From: a bacterium | GTDB lineage: Bacteria > Arandabacterota > Arandabacteria > Arandabacterales > Arandabacteraceae | Length of the DNA stretch: 64,000 bases | Direction: 5' to 3' | Assembly (NCBI GenBank): GCA_029933125.1 | Contig: JAOZOU010000004.1 | Coordinates: 280,133-344,132, forward strand | Shown here: piece by piece, positions 16,841 through 26,027 of the stretch | Layout of the letters: each line of letters starts with the position of its first letter | Numbering within the stretch: position 1 is the first letter of the stretch | Notes under the pieces: model-generated | Told to the model about the DNA's origin: nothing | Seen by the model: the letters and a program-made list of their open reading frames with translations, nothing else | Databases searched by the model: none | Program-made: the position numbers and the translations under genes

Positions 16841-19800
16841 ATGGAAGATCCATGTGGTGGGCCTGGCGAGCGAGAAGACGAAGATCCCAAGCCTGAAAAC
16901 ATTCGTTCTTCAACAGAAGACCTAGGCAATTTCTGTCTTGCCACTGGCGAGTTTAGTACGGCCATAGAGTATTTCACCCGAGTTCTTTGCACCTGCAATG
17001 CTGATGCCTCCCCATCGAAGAAAGCCTCCCTCCTCAGGAAGTTGGCCATCTGTTATTGCAAGATGGGCAAGTGCGATCATGCTCTTGAGCTTCTTGACAA
17101 GGCTTTTGCTCTTGTTGCTGACGGCGAAGATCCATTCGAACTGGCACGCATAATAGGGGAGCGGGGCTGGGTGCACTTCAAACGTGGTGAGTATGAGCTC
17201 TCTGAAGCAGACTTGCAAGCCGGTTTGGATATCCTCATCGGTGAAGAAAGAGGGAAGGTGATTGGTCGCTTCTACAACCGTCTGGGTGGTGTCTTTTACC
17301 GCAGGGGTGAGATCGATAAGGCTATGGATTTCTACCGAGCAGCTCTGGGTGTAGCGAGATCGCTTGACGAACGTGAGCTTGTCGGTGTGTGCCTCAATAA
17401 TCTGGGTCTAGTCTGCAAGAGCCAGGGTCGCTGGAACGAGGCAAAGGCATTCTTCGAGGATGCCCTGGCGATTGCTGAGGAAGTAGGGCAGCATTTTGAG
17501 AAGGGAACAAGACTCAACAATCTCGGTATTGTTTATTCCAAGCTGGGTGATTGGAAGAAGGCATATCGCTACTGGAGTGAGGCTCTCAACATTTTCGTCA
17601 GCATAGGTAATCGCTGGGAACTCGTCTTGGTTTATATAGCACTCGGCAACTATTATCTCACCTATCGCGATTTTGACCGTGCAGAGGAGTACTATGTGCG
17701 GGCTATGAGGGAAAGTTCCGACAACGGGGATGCGCGTACTGCTGCCTTGAGCTTCGAGGCTATGGGCGATCTTCATCAGGCATGTGGGAGATTTGACTCG
17801 GCTCTAAGGTGCTACCATGAGGCGCTGGAGATAGCGGCGGAGATAGCCCCAACGAGCGATATTGTTGCCGAAGTGAAAAGACGTCTGGCCGACCTCGAAG
17901 TCAAGCGAGGTAATTACAAGGAAGCCCTCGATCTGAGTAAGCAGGCCGTTGAGACGTCGAGTAAAATCGGTGATGTTTTCGAGCACGCGTGTGCGATTCG
18001 GTCTCGCTCGTGTGCTTTGCATTACCTTGGTGAGTGGGAGCAGGCAAGAAATGGTTTCGAGAAGGCAATTGATATTTTCTCGAGCCTTGGCAGTAAAAAG
18101 GAGCTTGCGACTACATATCTCATGGCAGGCGAGCTCATGCTATCTGAGGATGCTCACAGAAAGCTGGCTGCATCGTATCTTTCCTTGGCTGCCTCCCTCT
18201 TTGATGAGATGGGAATGACCTACGAAGCAGGCCTCGCTTCGCTGGGGCTTGGCAAGATCGCAGCGGCAAAAGGTGATGTTGAGTTCTGCTATGAGCTTCT
18301 TGATAGGGTTGCCAATGCGCTTGACGAACAAGCGCCCGAGGAGCTTCGTGAGATGATTCGGAGGATAGGGCTTGAGGCCGATGAAAGCGTTGCAAGGCTA
18401 TCGGTAAGCGATTCAAACGATCTGGCAAGCTTCAATGAGATTGTTGGCAAGATTCTGGCAACCCATGGCGACGGTGAGAGAATGCAACTAGTGCTAAACG
18501 GTTGTCTCGATCGGACAGTTGCGGAGCGAGGCGCTATACTTGTGGGGACTCGTGACCATCTGGAGGCAGTTGCAAGCTCCAATTTCGAGAGCCAGGATAT
18601 CGAAACAATCGGGGTACTGGTCAGGCGTCTTGCTGAAGCATCTGGCTCTTCACTGAGACCGATTGTGACCACTTGCCTCAAGGATGACATGCGCTTTGGC
18701 TTTAGCGCCCAGAATGGTGTCCCGGAGCGCGCAGCTCTATGTGTCCCCTTAAAAATCAGCGACAGCGAGTATGCTTTCATTTATCTTGATTCACCATCCA
18801 AGAGTGTTTTTGGAAAATCACAGGTTGAATTCGTGGTAGCAATGGCTGGCATCCTCAAGACGGTGATATCCGAGGCTAAACTTGGAAGGTACGTTGAGGA
18901 AACTCGGTATCTAAGAAGCAAGCTCAAGGACAGCAAGCGCATAGGTGGCCTCATCACTCAGAATCGTAAGATGCTCGAGATAGTAGACGCTATTCAATTC
19001 CTTTGTCGTACATCGACGACTGTGCTGATTGAAGGTGAGACGGGTACAGGGAAGGAGATGTTGGCAAGGGCTATCCACATGTGTGGCGACAGGAAGCGAA
19101 AGCCATTTGTAACGATCGATTGTTCAGCGCTTGCAAACGATATAATCGAGAGCGAGCTCTTCGGTCATGTCAAGGGTGCCTTCACTGATGCCAAGGCGGC
19201 CAAGAAGGGCTTGTTTGAGGAGGCACATGGAGGGACGGTCTTCCTTGACGAGATTGATAAGACATCTCAGAAGTTCCAGCAGCGACTCCTGCAGGTGGTT
19301 GACAAGCGAGAGTTCAAACCAGTGGGATCGACAACCTCACGGAGAGTTGACTTCCGCCTGATATGTGCAACCAATAGGGACCTGGCAGAGCAAGTGCGGA
19401 CAGGTCATTTCCTTGAGGATCTCTATTACAGATTGAAGGTGATCTCTCTTAAGATTCCGCCGCTGAGGGAAAGACGGGATGATATACCCCTTCTAGCCGA
19501 ACACTTTCTCGAAGTTTACAATGAACGTCTTGGTAAGTCTGTGGTCGGTTTCACCTCAGGAGCAATGGATCTCCTCGTAAGCTATTATTGGCCTGGTAAC
19601 GTAAGGCAGCTGGAGCATGAAATCGAACGAGCTGTCACTTTCTCTAGAGATGGTGACCTCATTGTTCCAGATCTCTTTTCCGAAGAGGTGAGGGGGTGGA
19701 ACATGCCCCTTGGGGAGACCAAGGTGAAGCCCATAGCCCAGGCTGTAGAGGAGGTCGAGAAAGCCCTAATAAGGGAGGCTATGAGAAGATTTGGTGGAAA

Positions 19801-19882
19801 TAAAACTAAGGTCGCAAAGAGCCTCGGCCTGAGCCGAAGGGGACTCCTCAACAAGCTTCATCGTTACCGCATAAAGGCGTAA
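16841..19882 (+). CDS. TPR-GAF-AAA+-Fis transcriptional activator (sigma54 activator-like)
   Basis: A 1013-residue regulator. Residues about 15-500 are a long TPR array (for example RFYNRLGGVFYRRGEIDKAM, LNNLGLVCKSQGRWNEA). A GAF-like domain follows at about 530-690. The AAA+ domain has Walker A GETGTGKE near residue 731, Walker B GTVFLDEID near 798, and a C-terminal Fis helix-turn-helix (NKTKVAKSLGLSRRGLLNKL). The sigma54-contact loop reads GAFTDA rather than GAFTGA (about residue 779). There is no receiver domain, so TPR and GAF sensing probably control it. GAAAGGGTGAC precedes the ATG. A sigma54-type promoter lies 3.7 kb away at hsp20. Confidence 0.9.
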   Translation: MEDPCGGPGEREDEDPKPENIRSSTEDLGNFCLATGEFSTAIEYFTRVLCTCNADASPSKKASLLRKLAICYCKMGKCDHALELLDKAFALVADGEDPFELARIIGERGWVHFKRGEYELSEADLQAGLDILIGEERGKVIGRFYNRLGGVFYRRGEIDKAMDFYRAALGVARSLDERELVGVCLNNLGLVCKSQGRWNEAKAFFEDALAIAEEVGQHFEKGTRLNNLGIVYSKLGDWKKAYRYWSEALNIFVSIGNRWELVLVYIALGNYYLTYRDFDRAEEYYVRAMRESSDNGDARTAALSFEAMGDLHQACGRFDSALRCYHEALEIAAEIAPTSDIVAEVKRRLADLEVKRGNYKEALDLSKQAVETSSKIGDVFEHACAIRSRSCALHYLGEWEQARNGFEKAIDIFSSLGSKKELATTYLMAGELMLSEDAHRKLAASYLSLAASLFDEMGMTYEAGLASLGLGKIAAAKGDVEFCYELLDRVANALDEQAPEELREMIRRIGLEADESVARLSVSDSNDLASFNEIVGKILATHGDGERMQLVLNGCLDRTVAERGAILVGTRDHLEAVASSNFESQDIETIGVLVRRLAEASGSSLRPIVTTCLKDDMRFGFSAQNGVPERAALCVPLKISDSEYAFIYLDSPSKSVFGKSQVEFVVAMAGILKTVISEAKLGRYVEETRYLRSKLKDSKRIGGLITQNRKMLEIVDAIQFLCRTSTTVLIEGETGTGKEMLARAIHMCGDRKRKPFVTIDCSALANDIIESELFGHVKGAFTDAKAAKKGLFEEAHGGTVFLDEIDKTSQKFQQRLLQVVDKREFKPVGSTTSRRVDFRLICATNRDLAEQVRTGHFLEDLYYRLKVISLKIPPLRERRDDIPLLAEHFLEVYNERLGKSVVGFTSGAMDLLVSYYWPGNVRQLEHEIERAVTFSRDGDLIVPDLFSEEVRGWNMPLGETKVKPIAQAVEEVEKALIREAMRRFGGNKTKVAKSLGLSRRGLLNKLHRYRIKA

Positions 19883-20008
19883 ACTGCCTTCACGTTGGAC
19901 TGTTACCTTGTTTACCACTGTAATCGTTTGCAACATAAAGAGTTAGCGTATATCGAGATCCACTGTGAACCTTCTTCACGTTTAAACCCTGCCCTTGGCC
20001 GTTATCGG

Positions 20009-20038
20009 TTGCCTCACAAGAATCATGAATCTTGTAAT
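20009..20038 (+). promoter_or_regulatory. Promoter with palindromic operator upstream of the sigma factor gene
   Basis: TTGCCT (20009-20014), 18 bases, TGTAAT (20033-20038). The spacer holds an 18-base near-perfect palindrome, CAAGAATCATGAATCTTG (20017-20034), a likely repressor or activator site. The rest of the 221-base gap after the AAA regulator shows no gene. Confidence 0.45.
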
Positions 20039-20103
20039 ACGTTGTGATCCAATAAGTTAATCTGGCAGGAAACGATTCAACTTTGGGGCTTTCGGCACGA
20101 TGA

Positions 20104-21081
20104 TTGCATTTTGCAAGGAGTGAGAAGCCTCTCGTCCAGAGGCAGTGTCGACAGGACCTGGAGATGTGGTGCCAAGACCCGATGGAAGACAACACGCAAG
20201 CTGATTCCGTCGCATATTCGCGTTCGATCGAGAGGGGCGCTTCTGGGCAATCCTCGGAGGGTGATCTTGCAGCTTATATGCGAGCGATCAGTCGTATCCC
20301 TTTGCTCACCAAGCAGCAGGAACGCCAGCTTGCTCAACGGGTTCGCCGCGGGGACGCTAAGGCTAAGGAGCAAATGATCCTGGCAAACCTGAGGTTAGTA
20401 GTTTCGATAGCTCGGAAGTATCAAGGGATGGGGTTACCCCTTGCAGATCTCATTAGTGAGGGCAACGTAGGTCTCATGAAGGCAGTGGAGAGGTTTAGAC
20501 ACGAAAAGGGATTCAGATTCAGCACCTACGCTTCAAAGTGGATACGTCAAGCCATCACCAAGACACTTGCTAATCATGGCAGGACGGTTAGACTACCGGC
20601 AAATGTACTCGAGATGCTTAGGCGAGCTCGTGATGTTGAGGACGAATCTTTGCGCAGCCATGGCTCCGAAGCCAATGATCTCGAAATTTGTGACAGGCTG
20701 AGGGTTTCACGGAGAAGGTATGCACAGGTCGCCAATGCTTCGGTTACCTTCTCACTTGATTCCCCATATGCTCTCGATAGCGATCTCAATCTTCATGATG
20801 TGCTTCCTGATACATTGCACAAGGCACCTGATGAAGCTGCATTTAGCAGGATAAATGCTCACACGCTTGAGTCTCTGTTGGCGCATCTTTCTCGGCGCGA
20901 ACGAAGCATACTCTCATACAGATTTGGTCTTGAAGATGGAACAAAACGGTCGCTCGCTGAAACAGGCAAGATTGTTGGAATAACACGTGAGCGTATCCGC
21001 CAAATTGAAAAGCGAGCGATTGAGAAAATGAGGAAGGCGCTTCGCAAACGACGCATGCAGAAGCTCGTCAAAGGTGGCTAA
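20104..21081 (+). CDS. RNA polymerase sigma70-family factor (group 1/2-like)
   Basis: Up to 325 residues, with region 1.2 (DLAAYMRAISRIPLLTKQQE), region 2 (NLRLVVSIARKYQGMGLPL, the -10 recognition part GFRFSTYASKWIRQAI), region 3, and region 4 with the -35 helix-turn-helix (GITRERIRQIEKRAIEKMRK). It lacks the long region 1.1 of a housekeeping RpoD, so an alternative factor of RpoS/SigB-like size is likelier. The start is unclear: TTG 20104, ATG 20164 and ATG 20182 are in frame and none has a convincing ribosome site. It stands next to the TPR-AAA regulator. Confidence 0.88.
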   Translation: MHFARSEKPLVQRQCRQDLEMWCQDPMEDNTQADSVAYSRSIERGASGQSSEGDLAAYMRAISRIPLLTKQQERQLAQRVRRGDAKAKEQMILANLRLVVSIARKYQGMGLPLADLISEGNVGLMKAVERFRHEKGFRFSTYASKWIRQAITKTLANHGRTVRLPANVLEMLRRARDVEDESLRSHGSEANDLEICDRLRVSRRRYAQVANASVTFSLDSPYALDSDLNLHDVLPDTLHKAPDEAAFSRINAHTLESLLAHLSRRERSILSYRFGLEDGTKRSLAETGKIVGITRERIRQIEKRAIEKMRKALRKRRMQKLVKGG

Positions 21082-21089
21082 TTTTCCTC

Positions 21090-21131
21090 GGGATTGTGCC
21101 TTCGTTTTCCCCGCGGCGGGGGCACAATCCC
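21090..21131 (+). terminator. Hairpin terminator after the sigma factor gene
   Basis: GGGATTGTGCC (21090-21100) pairs with GGCACAATCCC (21121-21131), an 11-bp perfect stem with a GC-rich inner hairpin. No T-run follows. Confidence 0.6.
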
Positions 21132-21210
21132 CACGCTTCTTGACATTTGCCCTTCCAGCCTTTACCAATTAGGTAGAATAAATCATACCCGATCTTAAGA
21201 GAGCTACACA

Positions 21211-22317
21211 ATGGATCGTCGTGAATTTATCCAAGCGCTCTGTCTTGCTACTGCAGGAATCTGTGTGTCTGGCAGTGTAATTCAAGCAGGCAATGACAAG
21301 AGGTTTATAACCGAAGCCCGCTTTTATGAGAAGCTCAGCGACAATAGCATCCGCTGCCTTATCTGTCCGCGTCAGTGCATCGTCAGTCCGGGAGGACGCG
21401 GCTTTTGCAGGGTGAGGGAGAATGATGACGGCAAATACTTTTCGCTTGTCTACGGTAGAGTCTGCACATATCATATCGATCCAATTGAGAAGAAGCCTCT
21501 TTTCCATTTCCTTCCTGGAACGACAGCTTTCTCGATTGCCACGGCCGGATGCAACCTTGGTTGTAAGTTCTGTCAGAACTGGGAGATATCCCAGCAGCGA
21601 CCGGAGGATATCGATGCTGTAAATCTGCCGCCCAAGAAGGTGGCCGGGGTTGCTGAGAAGTATAAATGTCCAACGATAGCTTATACTTACAATGAGCCAA
21701 CGATTTTCTTTGAGTTTATGGTCGACTGTGCTCTCGAGGGCAAGAAGAAAAAGATCCGCAGTGTCATGATATCTGCTGGTTACATAAACAAGCAACCATT
21801 GCTTCAGTTGATTAAAGCGTTGGATGCCATCAAGATAGATCTCAAAGGATTCAGAGATGACTTCTATTCCCAGATATGCCTGGGTTCACTCAAACCGGTG
21901 CTCGATACTATAGTGACAATAAAGGAGCATGGGCGGTGGTTGGAGATCGTCAACCTTGTCATCCCGACGCTCAATGATGATCCCAAAGATATCGAAAAGA
22001 TGTGCAAGTGGATCATTGACAATGTCGGCGACGACGTTCCTATCCACTTTACACGGTTTTATCCTACTTATAAGCTTAAGAACCTTCCTGTGACACCTGT
22101 CGCTTCAGTTGAGAAAGCCCGCGACATCGCCCTTTCCAAGGGTATTAAGTTTGCCTACGTCGGTAACGTACCGATAGGTCATCCTGGGGAATCAACCTAT
22201 TGCCCCTCGTGCCACAAGCGTATAATTGATCGTTGGGGCTATTCAATTCGCAGTATCAGGCTAAAGGATGGAAAGTGTGAGTACTGCGGTGAACCAATTC
22301 CTGGTATCTGGTCTTAG
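21211..22317 (+). CDS. amrS: AmmeMemoRadiSam-type radical SAM enzyme with a Tat-like leader
   Basis: A 368-residue radical SAM protein of the AmrS/PflA-like family. The SAM-cluster motif CxxxCxxC is CNLGCKFCQNW. An upstream CLICPRQC ... GFCRVRE cluster and a C-terminal ribbon (CPSCHKRI ... CEYCGEP) are also present, as usual in the family. The N-terminus, DRREFIQALCLATAGICVSG, resembles a twin-arginine leader, which is odd for an enzyme that needs cytoplasmic SAM and reductant. AMMECR1 and Memo partners are not in the window. Its substrate is unknown. Confidence 0.85.
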   Translation: MDRREFIQALCLATAGICVSGSVIQAGNDKRFITEARFYEKLSDNSIRCLICPRQCIVSPGGRGFCRVRENDDGKYFSLVYGRVCTYHIDPIEKKPLFHFLPGTTAFSIATAGCNLGCKFCQNWEISQQRPEDIDAVNLPPKKVAGVAEKYKCPTIAYTYNEPTIFFEFMVDCALEGKKKKIRSVMISAGYINKQPLLQLIKALDAIKIDLKGFRDDFYSQICLGSLKPVLDTIVTIKEHGRWLEIVNLVIPTLNDDPKDIEKMCKWIIDNVGDDVPIHFTRFYPTYKLKNLPVTPVASVEKARDIALSKGIKFAYVGNVPIGHPGESTYCPSCHKRIIDRWGYSIRSIRLKDGKCEYCGEPIPGIWS

Positions 22318-22323
22318 GCCGGC

Positions 22324-22352
22324 TTGACACCCCACTTTCACAATGATAGGCT
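22324..22352 (+). promoter_or_regulatory. moeA promoter, leaderless-type spacing
   Basis: TTGACA (22324-22329), 17 bases, TAGGCT (22347-22352). Nine bases separate the -10 box from the ATG at 22362, with no ribosome site. Confidence 0.6.
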
Positions 22353-22361
22353 TGCCTGCAA

Positions 22362-23582
22362 ATGACAGTACCTTCGCTTGTTAGCACAGAAGAAGCTATT
22401 GCCTTCATAGCAGAAAGACTTAGGAAGCCACGAAGAGACATCTGCTCCCTTGATGAGGCGCTGGGCAGGATAACGGCCAAGGATGTAAGGGCTCCGTTTG
22501 ACTATCCTCAATATCCCATATCTCAAATTGATGGCTTCTGCCTTGTAACAGATGACGAGAAGTCTGCAGGAGTGTCAATGCCTTGCCGACTCCAGATTGT
22601 GGGAGAGGTTCACATAGGTGAGAGATCCGATCTCAAAATAGGCAAAGGTGAATGTGCAGTAATCTCAACTGGCTGCATCTTGCCCAGTGGAGCAAATGCT
22701 GTTGTGCCGCGTGAAGAAGTTGGGATCGAAGGTAACAAGATTGCTCTGCAAGGTGAGATAGCTCGTGGACAAAATATTGCAGCAAGCGGTGAAGTTTTCA
22801 GAAAGGGTGATATTGTGGTCCCGGAGGGAACACTTATCAATGGTGCGGTGATAGCGGTTCTGGCTGGTCTTGGGCTAAGCAGGATAGAGGTTAAGGAAAG
22901 ACCCCGAGTGGCGATCGTGGTAACTGGGGAGGAGCTCCTCCATGATGCAGGTGAGTTGAAGACCTTCGAGTCGAACGCCTATCTCCTGAGAGGTCTTTTG
23001 CATCCGGTTTGCGAAGTGGTTGGTGAGTTCGCTGTTGGCAGTGATTTTGACGCCTTCGAAGGTGTCCTACGATGCCTTGGCAAGTGCGATTTGGTGATTA
23101 TGACAGGTGGAACTGGATTGGGATCGACAGATTTCACAAGGGCCTGGCTGAGAAAGATCTCAGCAGAGATTGTTTTCAATGGGATACACTCTGCTCCTGG
23201 CTGCCATGTCATGTTTGCGAGTGCTTGTGGATTTTGTTTGCTTTGCCTACCGGGCAAGCCTGTGGGTTGTTTTATTCTTTTCAACACACTCCTAAGGCCG
23301 GTATTGGCCAGATTTTTCAATTCGCCGTCCCTTGATCTTTATAGGATTCAGGCAAGATTGAAGGATGAAGTCACCGGGAGGCACGAAACGCCGACATGGA
23401 TGCTTGGCAGCCTGGGCGAGAATCTTGAGGTCAAATCGTTAGCGTATTCTTCGGGTTTGGATTTCACTGCTCCCATGAATGCCAATTGCATTTTGCGCAT
23501 ACCGGCGGGTAAAGGTATTATGAGGAAGGGTGAAAGCATCGAGGTTCGGCTACCGGTTCAGGGGTTTGGGTTTTTGAAATAG
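22362..23582 (+). CDS. moeA: Molybdopterin molybdenumtransferase
   Basis: A 406-residue MoeA, which inserts molybdate into adenylylated molybdopterin. Visible elements are the N-terminal ALGRITAKDVRAPFDYP, the metal-proximal YPISQIDGFCLV (usually S.MDGYA), the central MogA-like domain with VVTGEEL and MTGGTGLG, the CLPGKPVG loop, and a C-terminal domain IV. Moco is needed by the molybdenum hydroxylase encoded at 37527-39797. A promoter abuts its start. recD2 follows after 35 bases. Confidence 0.93.
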   Translation: MTVPSLVSTEEAIAFIAERLRKPRRDICSLDEALGRITAKDVRAPFDYPQYPISQIDGFCLVTDDEKSAGVSMPCRLQIVGEVHIGERSDLKIGKGECAVISTGCILPSGANAVVPREEVGIEGNKIALQGEIARGQNIAASGEVFRKGDIVVPEGTLINGAVIAVLAGLGLSRIEVKERPRVAIVVTGEELLHDAGELKTFESNAYLLRGLLHPVCEVVGEFAVGSDFDAFEGVLRCLGKCDLVIMTGGTGLGSTDFTRAWLRKISAEIVFNGIHSAPGCHVMFASACGFCLLCLPGKPVGCFILFNTLLRPVLARFFNSPSLDLYRIQARLKDEVTGRHETPTWMLGSLGENLEVKSLAYSSGLDFTAPMNANCILRIPAGKGIMRKGESIEVRLPVQGFGFLK

Positions 23583-23617
23583 CAATAGAGGCTCAAGATA
23601 CCAAGGCGAGGCTGTTC

Positions 23618-25753
23618 TTGAACGAGAATAAGGAGACAATTGAGATTAAGGGGGTAGTCAAGCGGATTACCTTTCGGGCTGATGATGGCTACACAGTAAT
23701 GCGCCTTCAGGCCGATTCTGGCGGAATGCTAACTTGCGTGGGCTATTTTATAAGAATTGGTGAGGGTGATCACATAATATGCAAGGGGAGATGGGTATCC
23801 CATCCGAGGTACGGACCGCAGTTAAGTGTTGAGTCCTATCGCATAACTGCTCCTGAAACGACTGACGGAATTATCAGATACCTTTCCTCGAACCTAATTG
23901 CAGGAATAGGGGAGAAGATGGCTGAGCGCATAGTCAAGCGCTTCGGCAGGAAAACCATGGAGATCATTGACAAGGAACCCAACAGGCTGAAGGAGATCCC
24001 CGGAATAGGGGAGAAGCGCATAGCTGCTATCAAAGACGCCTGGCGCGAACACCGTGAAGTCAGTGAGCTGGTAGTTTTCCTCGAGTCTCATGGAGTTGCG
24101 GCGAGCACGGCTTTGAGAATCTACAAACACTACGGTCCCGAAGCCATCAAGATCGTCAAGGACAACCCATACAGACTTGCATCTGAAGTCTGGGGTATCG
24201 GCTTCACTACGGCTGATCGGATCGCATCGAAAATTGGCATCCCACCTGATTCGCCTGTGCGCGTTAGAGCAGCAGTCGAATATGCGCTTTCTCAGGGTGT
24301 CGAAGCGGGTCATGTTTTCCTGCCCCTTGACTTCCTTAAGACGAGGTGTTGTGCTCTTCTCGGAGCGGATGAGGACAGACTTGATGATTCACTCAAGGTT
24401 TTGGAGAGCGAAGGGCGCGTCATCCGTGAAAATGACCGCCTCTATCTGCCCGCTCTATTCCATGCTGAGAATATAGTAGCTTCCAAGATTGGCGAGCTAA
24501 TCAGCACGCACGTTAGTTTTTCACCCGAGCTGGATTCAGGTTTTCTAGAAGCTGTCCAGGTTGAGCAGGGGATTGAACTCCACACATCCCAGGTGGATGC
24601 CGTGCTTGAGAGTCTGCAATCAAAAGTCATGGTGATAACAGGTGGACCTGGGACAGGTAAGACAACAATTGTACGCGCTCTTCTCCATCTCTTCGAAAGG
24701 CAGGGTCAAAAAGTGTGTCTGGCAGCACCGACAGGGCGGGCTGCAAAAAGAATGGCAGAACTGGCGGGTTCGGAGGCTAAGACCATTCACAGACTGCTCG
24801 AATATAGTCCGCAGGAGGGGCTTTTTCGGCGCAATGCTAGCAATCCCCTTGATGCTGATGTTGTCATTATCGATGAGGCTTCAATGCTGGATATACTTCT
24901 TGCTGCATCTCTTCTTGAAGCTCTGGCGCCAGAAGCTTCGGTCATCTTTGTTGGTGATGTTGATCAGCTGCCGCCGGTTGGTCCGGGTAACTTTCTTGGC
25001 GATCTCATAGAGTCAGGCAGGGTCCCTGTACGCAGGTTGACTCGTATTTTCAGACAGGATGCTGGTAGCCAGATTGTCAAGAATGCCCACCGAATAAACG
25101 CCGGCGAATTTCCTGTGCTAAGCAGGCAGTCAGGTGAATTCTTTCTCATAGAGCAGGACAGTCCAGGAGAGGTGGCCGATACGATTGTTGACATCTGCAC
25201 AAGACGCCTGCCTGCTAGATTCGGTTTCGATCCCAGAAATGACATACAGGTACTTTCGCCTATGTACAAAGGAGAGGCAGGTGCGACCAACCTGAATTCA
25301 AGGCTCCAGCAGGCTATCAATCCAACCGGGAAGCGATTCCACGAAACGCGATTCAGGGTTGGAGACAGGGTCATGCAACTCCGCAACAATTATGAGAAAA
25401 TGGTCTTCAATGGAGATCTGGGTGAGATAGTTGACTACGATCTGGATGAGGACAAGCTCATCGTGAGATATGATTATGAGGTTGCCTACGATCGCTTCGA
25501 GCTTGACGAGATTACCTTGGCATATGCGATAACCGTTCACAAGAGTCAGGGGAGCGAATTCGGGTGCATTATCATGCCAGTGATCACGCAGCATTACATC
25601 ATGTTACATCGCAACCTACTCTATACGGCTGTTACACGGGCGAAAAACATGGTTGTCCTGGTCGGCACACGCAAGGCACTTGGGCTTGCCGTGCGCAATG
25701 TTCGTCATGATAAGCGCCTCTCTTCACTTGCAGAGCGCTTGAGGAATGTCTGA
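23618..25753 (+). CDS. recD2: RecD2 family ATP-dependent 5'-3' DNA helicase
   Basis: A 711-residue SF1B helicase without RecBC. The long N-terminal region contains an OB-like part and tandem helix-hairpin-helix motifs (LIAGIGEKMAERIVKRFG, EIPGIGEKRIAAIKDAW). The motor has Walker A GGPGTGKTTIVRAL, motif II VVIIDEASM, motif III GDVDQLPPVGPG, and the C-terminal YAITVHKSQGSEF and YTAVTRAK. This matches RecD2 (YrrC), involved in replication-fork and mismatch-related repair. I accept the TTG at 23618, preceded by AAGGCGAGG. The 3' end faces a minus-strand ncRNA gene. Confidence 0.93.
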   Translation: MNENKETIEIKGVVKRITFRADDGYTVMRLQADSGGMLTCVGYFIRIGEGDHIICKGRWVSHPRYGPQLSVESYRITAPETTDGIIRYLSSNLIAGIGEKMAERIVKRFGRKTMEIIDKEPNRLKEIPGIGEKRIAAIKDAWREHREVSELVVFLESHGVAASTALRIYKHYGPEAIKIVKDNPYRLASEVWGIGFTTADRIASKIGIPPDSPVRVRAAVEYALSQGVEAGHVFLPLDFLKTRCCALLGADEDRLDDSLKVLESEGRVIRENDRLYLPALFHAENIVASKIGELISTHVSFSPELDSGFLEAVQVEQGIELHTSQVDAVLESLQSKVMVITGGPGTGKTTIVRALLHLFERQGQKVCLAAPTGRAAKRMAELAGSEAKTIHRLLEYSPQEGLFRRNASNPLDADVVIIDEASMLDILLAASLLEALAPEASVIFVGDVDQLPPVGPGNFLGDLIESGRVPVRRLTRIFRQDAGSQIVKNAHRINAGEFPVLSRQSGEFFLIEQDSPGEVADTIVDICTRRLPARFGFDPRNDIQVLSPMYKGEAGATNLNSRLQQAINPTGKRFHETRFRVGDRVMQLRNNYEKMVFNGDLGEIVDYDLDEDKLIVRYDYEVAYDRFELDEITLAYAITVHKSQGSEFGCIIMPVITQHYIMLHRNLLYTAVTRAKNMVVLVGTRKALGLAVRNVRHDKRLSSLAERLRNV

Positions 25754-25840
25754 GTGAGGCAATTCACCACACCTGAGAAGGCGCGACAACCTGTAGCAGG
25801 GGACGTTTATAAGCAACATGGAAATAATTGGAAATAATAG

Positions 25841-25867
25841 AAAAACCTCCAGAACTTGTTCCTGGGG
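25841..25867 (-). terminator. Intrinsic terminator of the 6S-like RNA
   Basis: On the minus strand CCCCAGGA, a five-base loop, TTCTGGAGG (25867-25846) is followed directly by TTTTT (25845-25841). One bulged A interrupts the stem. It is the clearest T-run terminator in the window. Confidence 0.7.
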
Positions 25868-26022
25868 ACTCATCGAGGTATCACATCAAGACTATGGTCA
25901 GGCGATCAAGCCCTAAGGTGACTCCTCACTCGTGTGAACCCAGGGGCGAGCTCATAATTTGCTCACGAGTGCGATCGGTTCAGGGCGTCAGGAGCACACC
26001 ACAAAGGCGAGATGCCTGACCA
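25841..26022 (-). ncRNA. ssrS: Probable 6S RNA gene
   Basis: A minus-strand transcription unit of about 182 bases without an ORF, between recD2 and uvrA. It has its own promoter and a U-tailed terminator. The predicted RNA starts at a 9-bp closing helix (TGGTCAGGC at 26022-26014 with GCCTGACCA at 25903-25895). Inside are GCCCT/AGGGC, a central bubble, and an apical 8-bp helix (CACTCGTG/CACGAGTG). The 5' side of the bubble reads CCCTGAACCGAT. From memory, the E. coli 6S region that templates product RNA is CCCUGAGCCGAU, and it lies at nearly the same distance from the 5' end. Size, fold and this motif together suggest 6S RNA, the RNA polymerase-sequestering RNA. SRP, tmRNA and RNase P signatures are absent. 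Confidence 0.55.
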
Positions 26023-26027
26023 CTAAA

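Noticed and set aside
25895-26022. SRP RNA, tmRNA or RNase P RNA as alternatives for the ncRNA
   Set aside because: GGTCAGG occurs at the start, but the SRP core GGAAGG-AGCAGCC is missing; there is no tag ORF or tRNA-like end for tmRNA and no RNase P GAGGAAAGTC motif.
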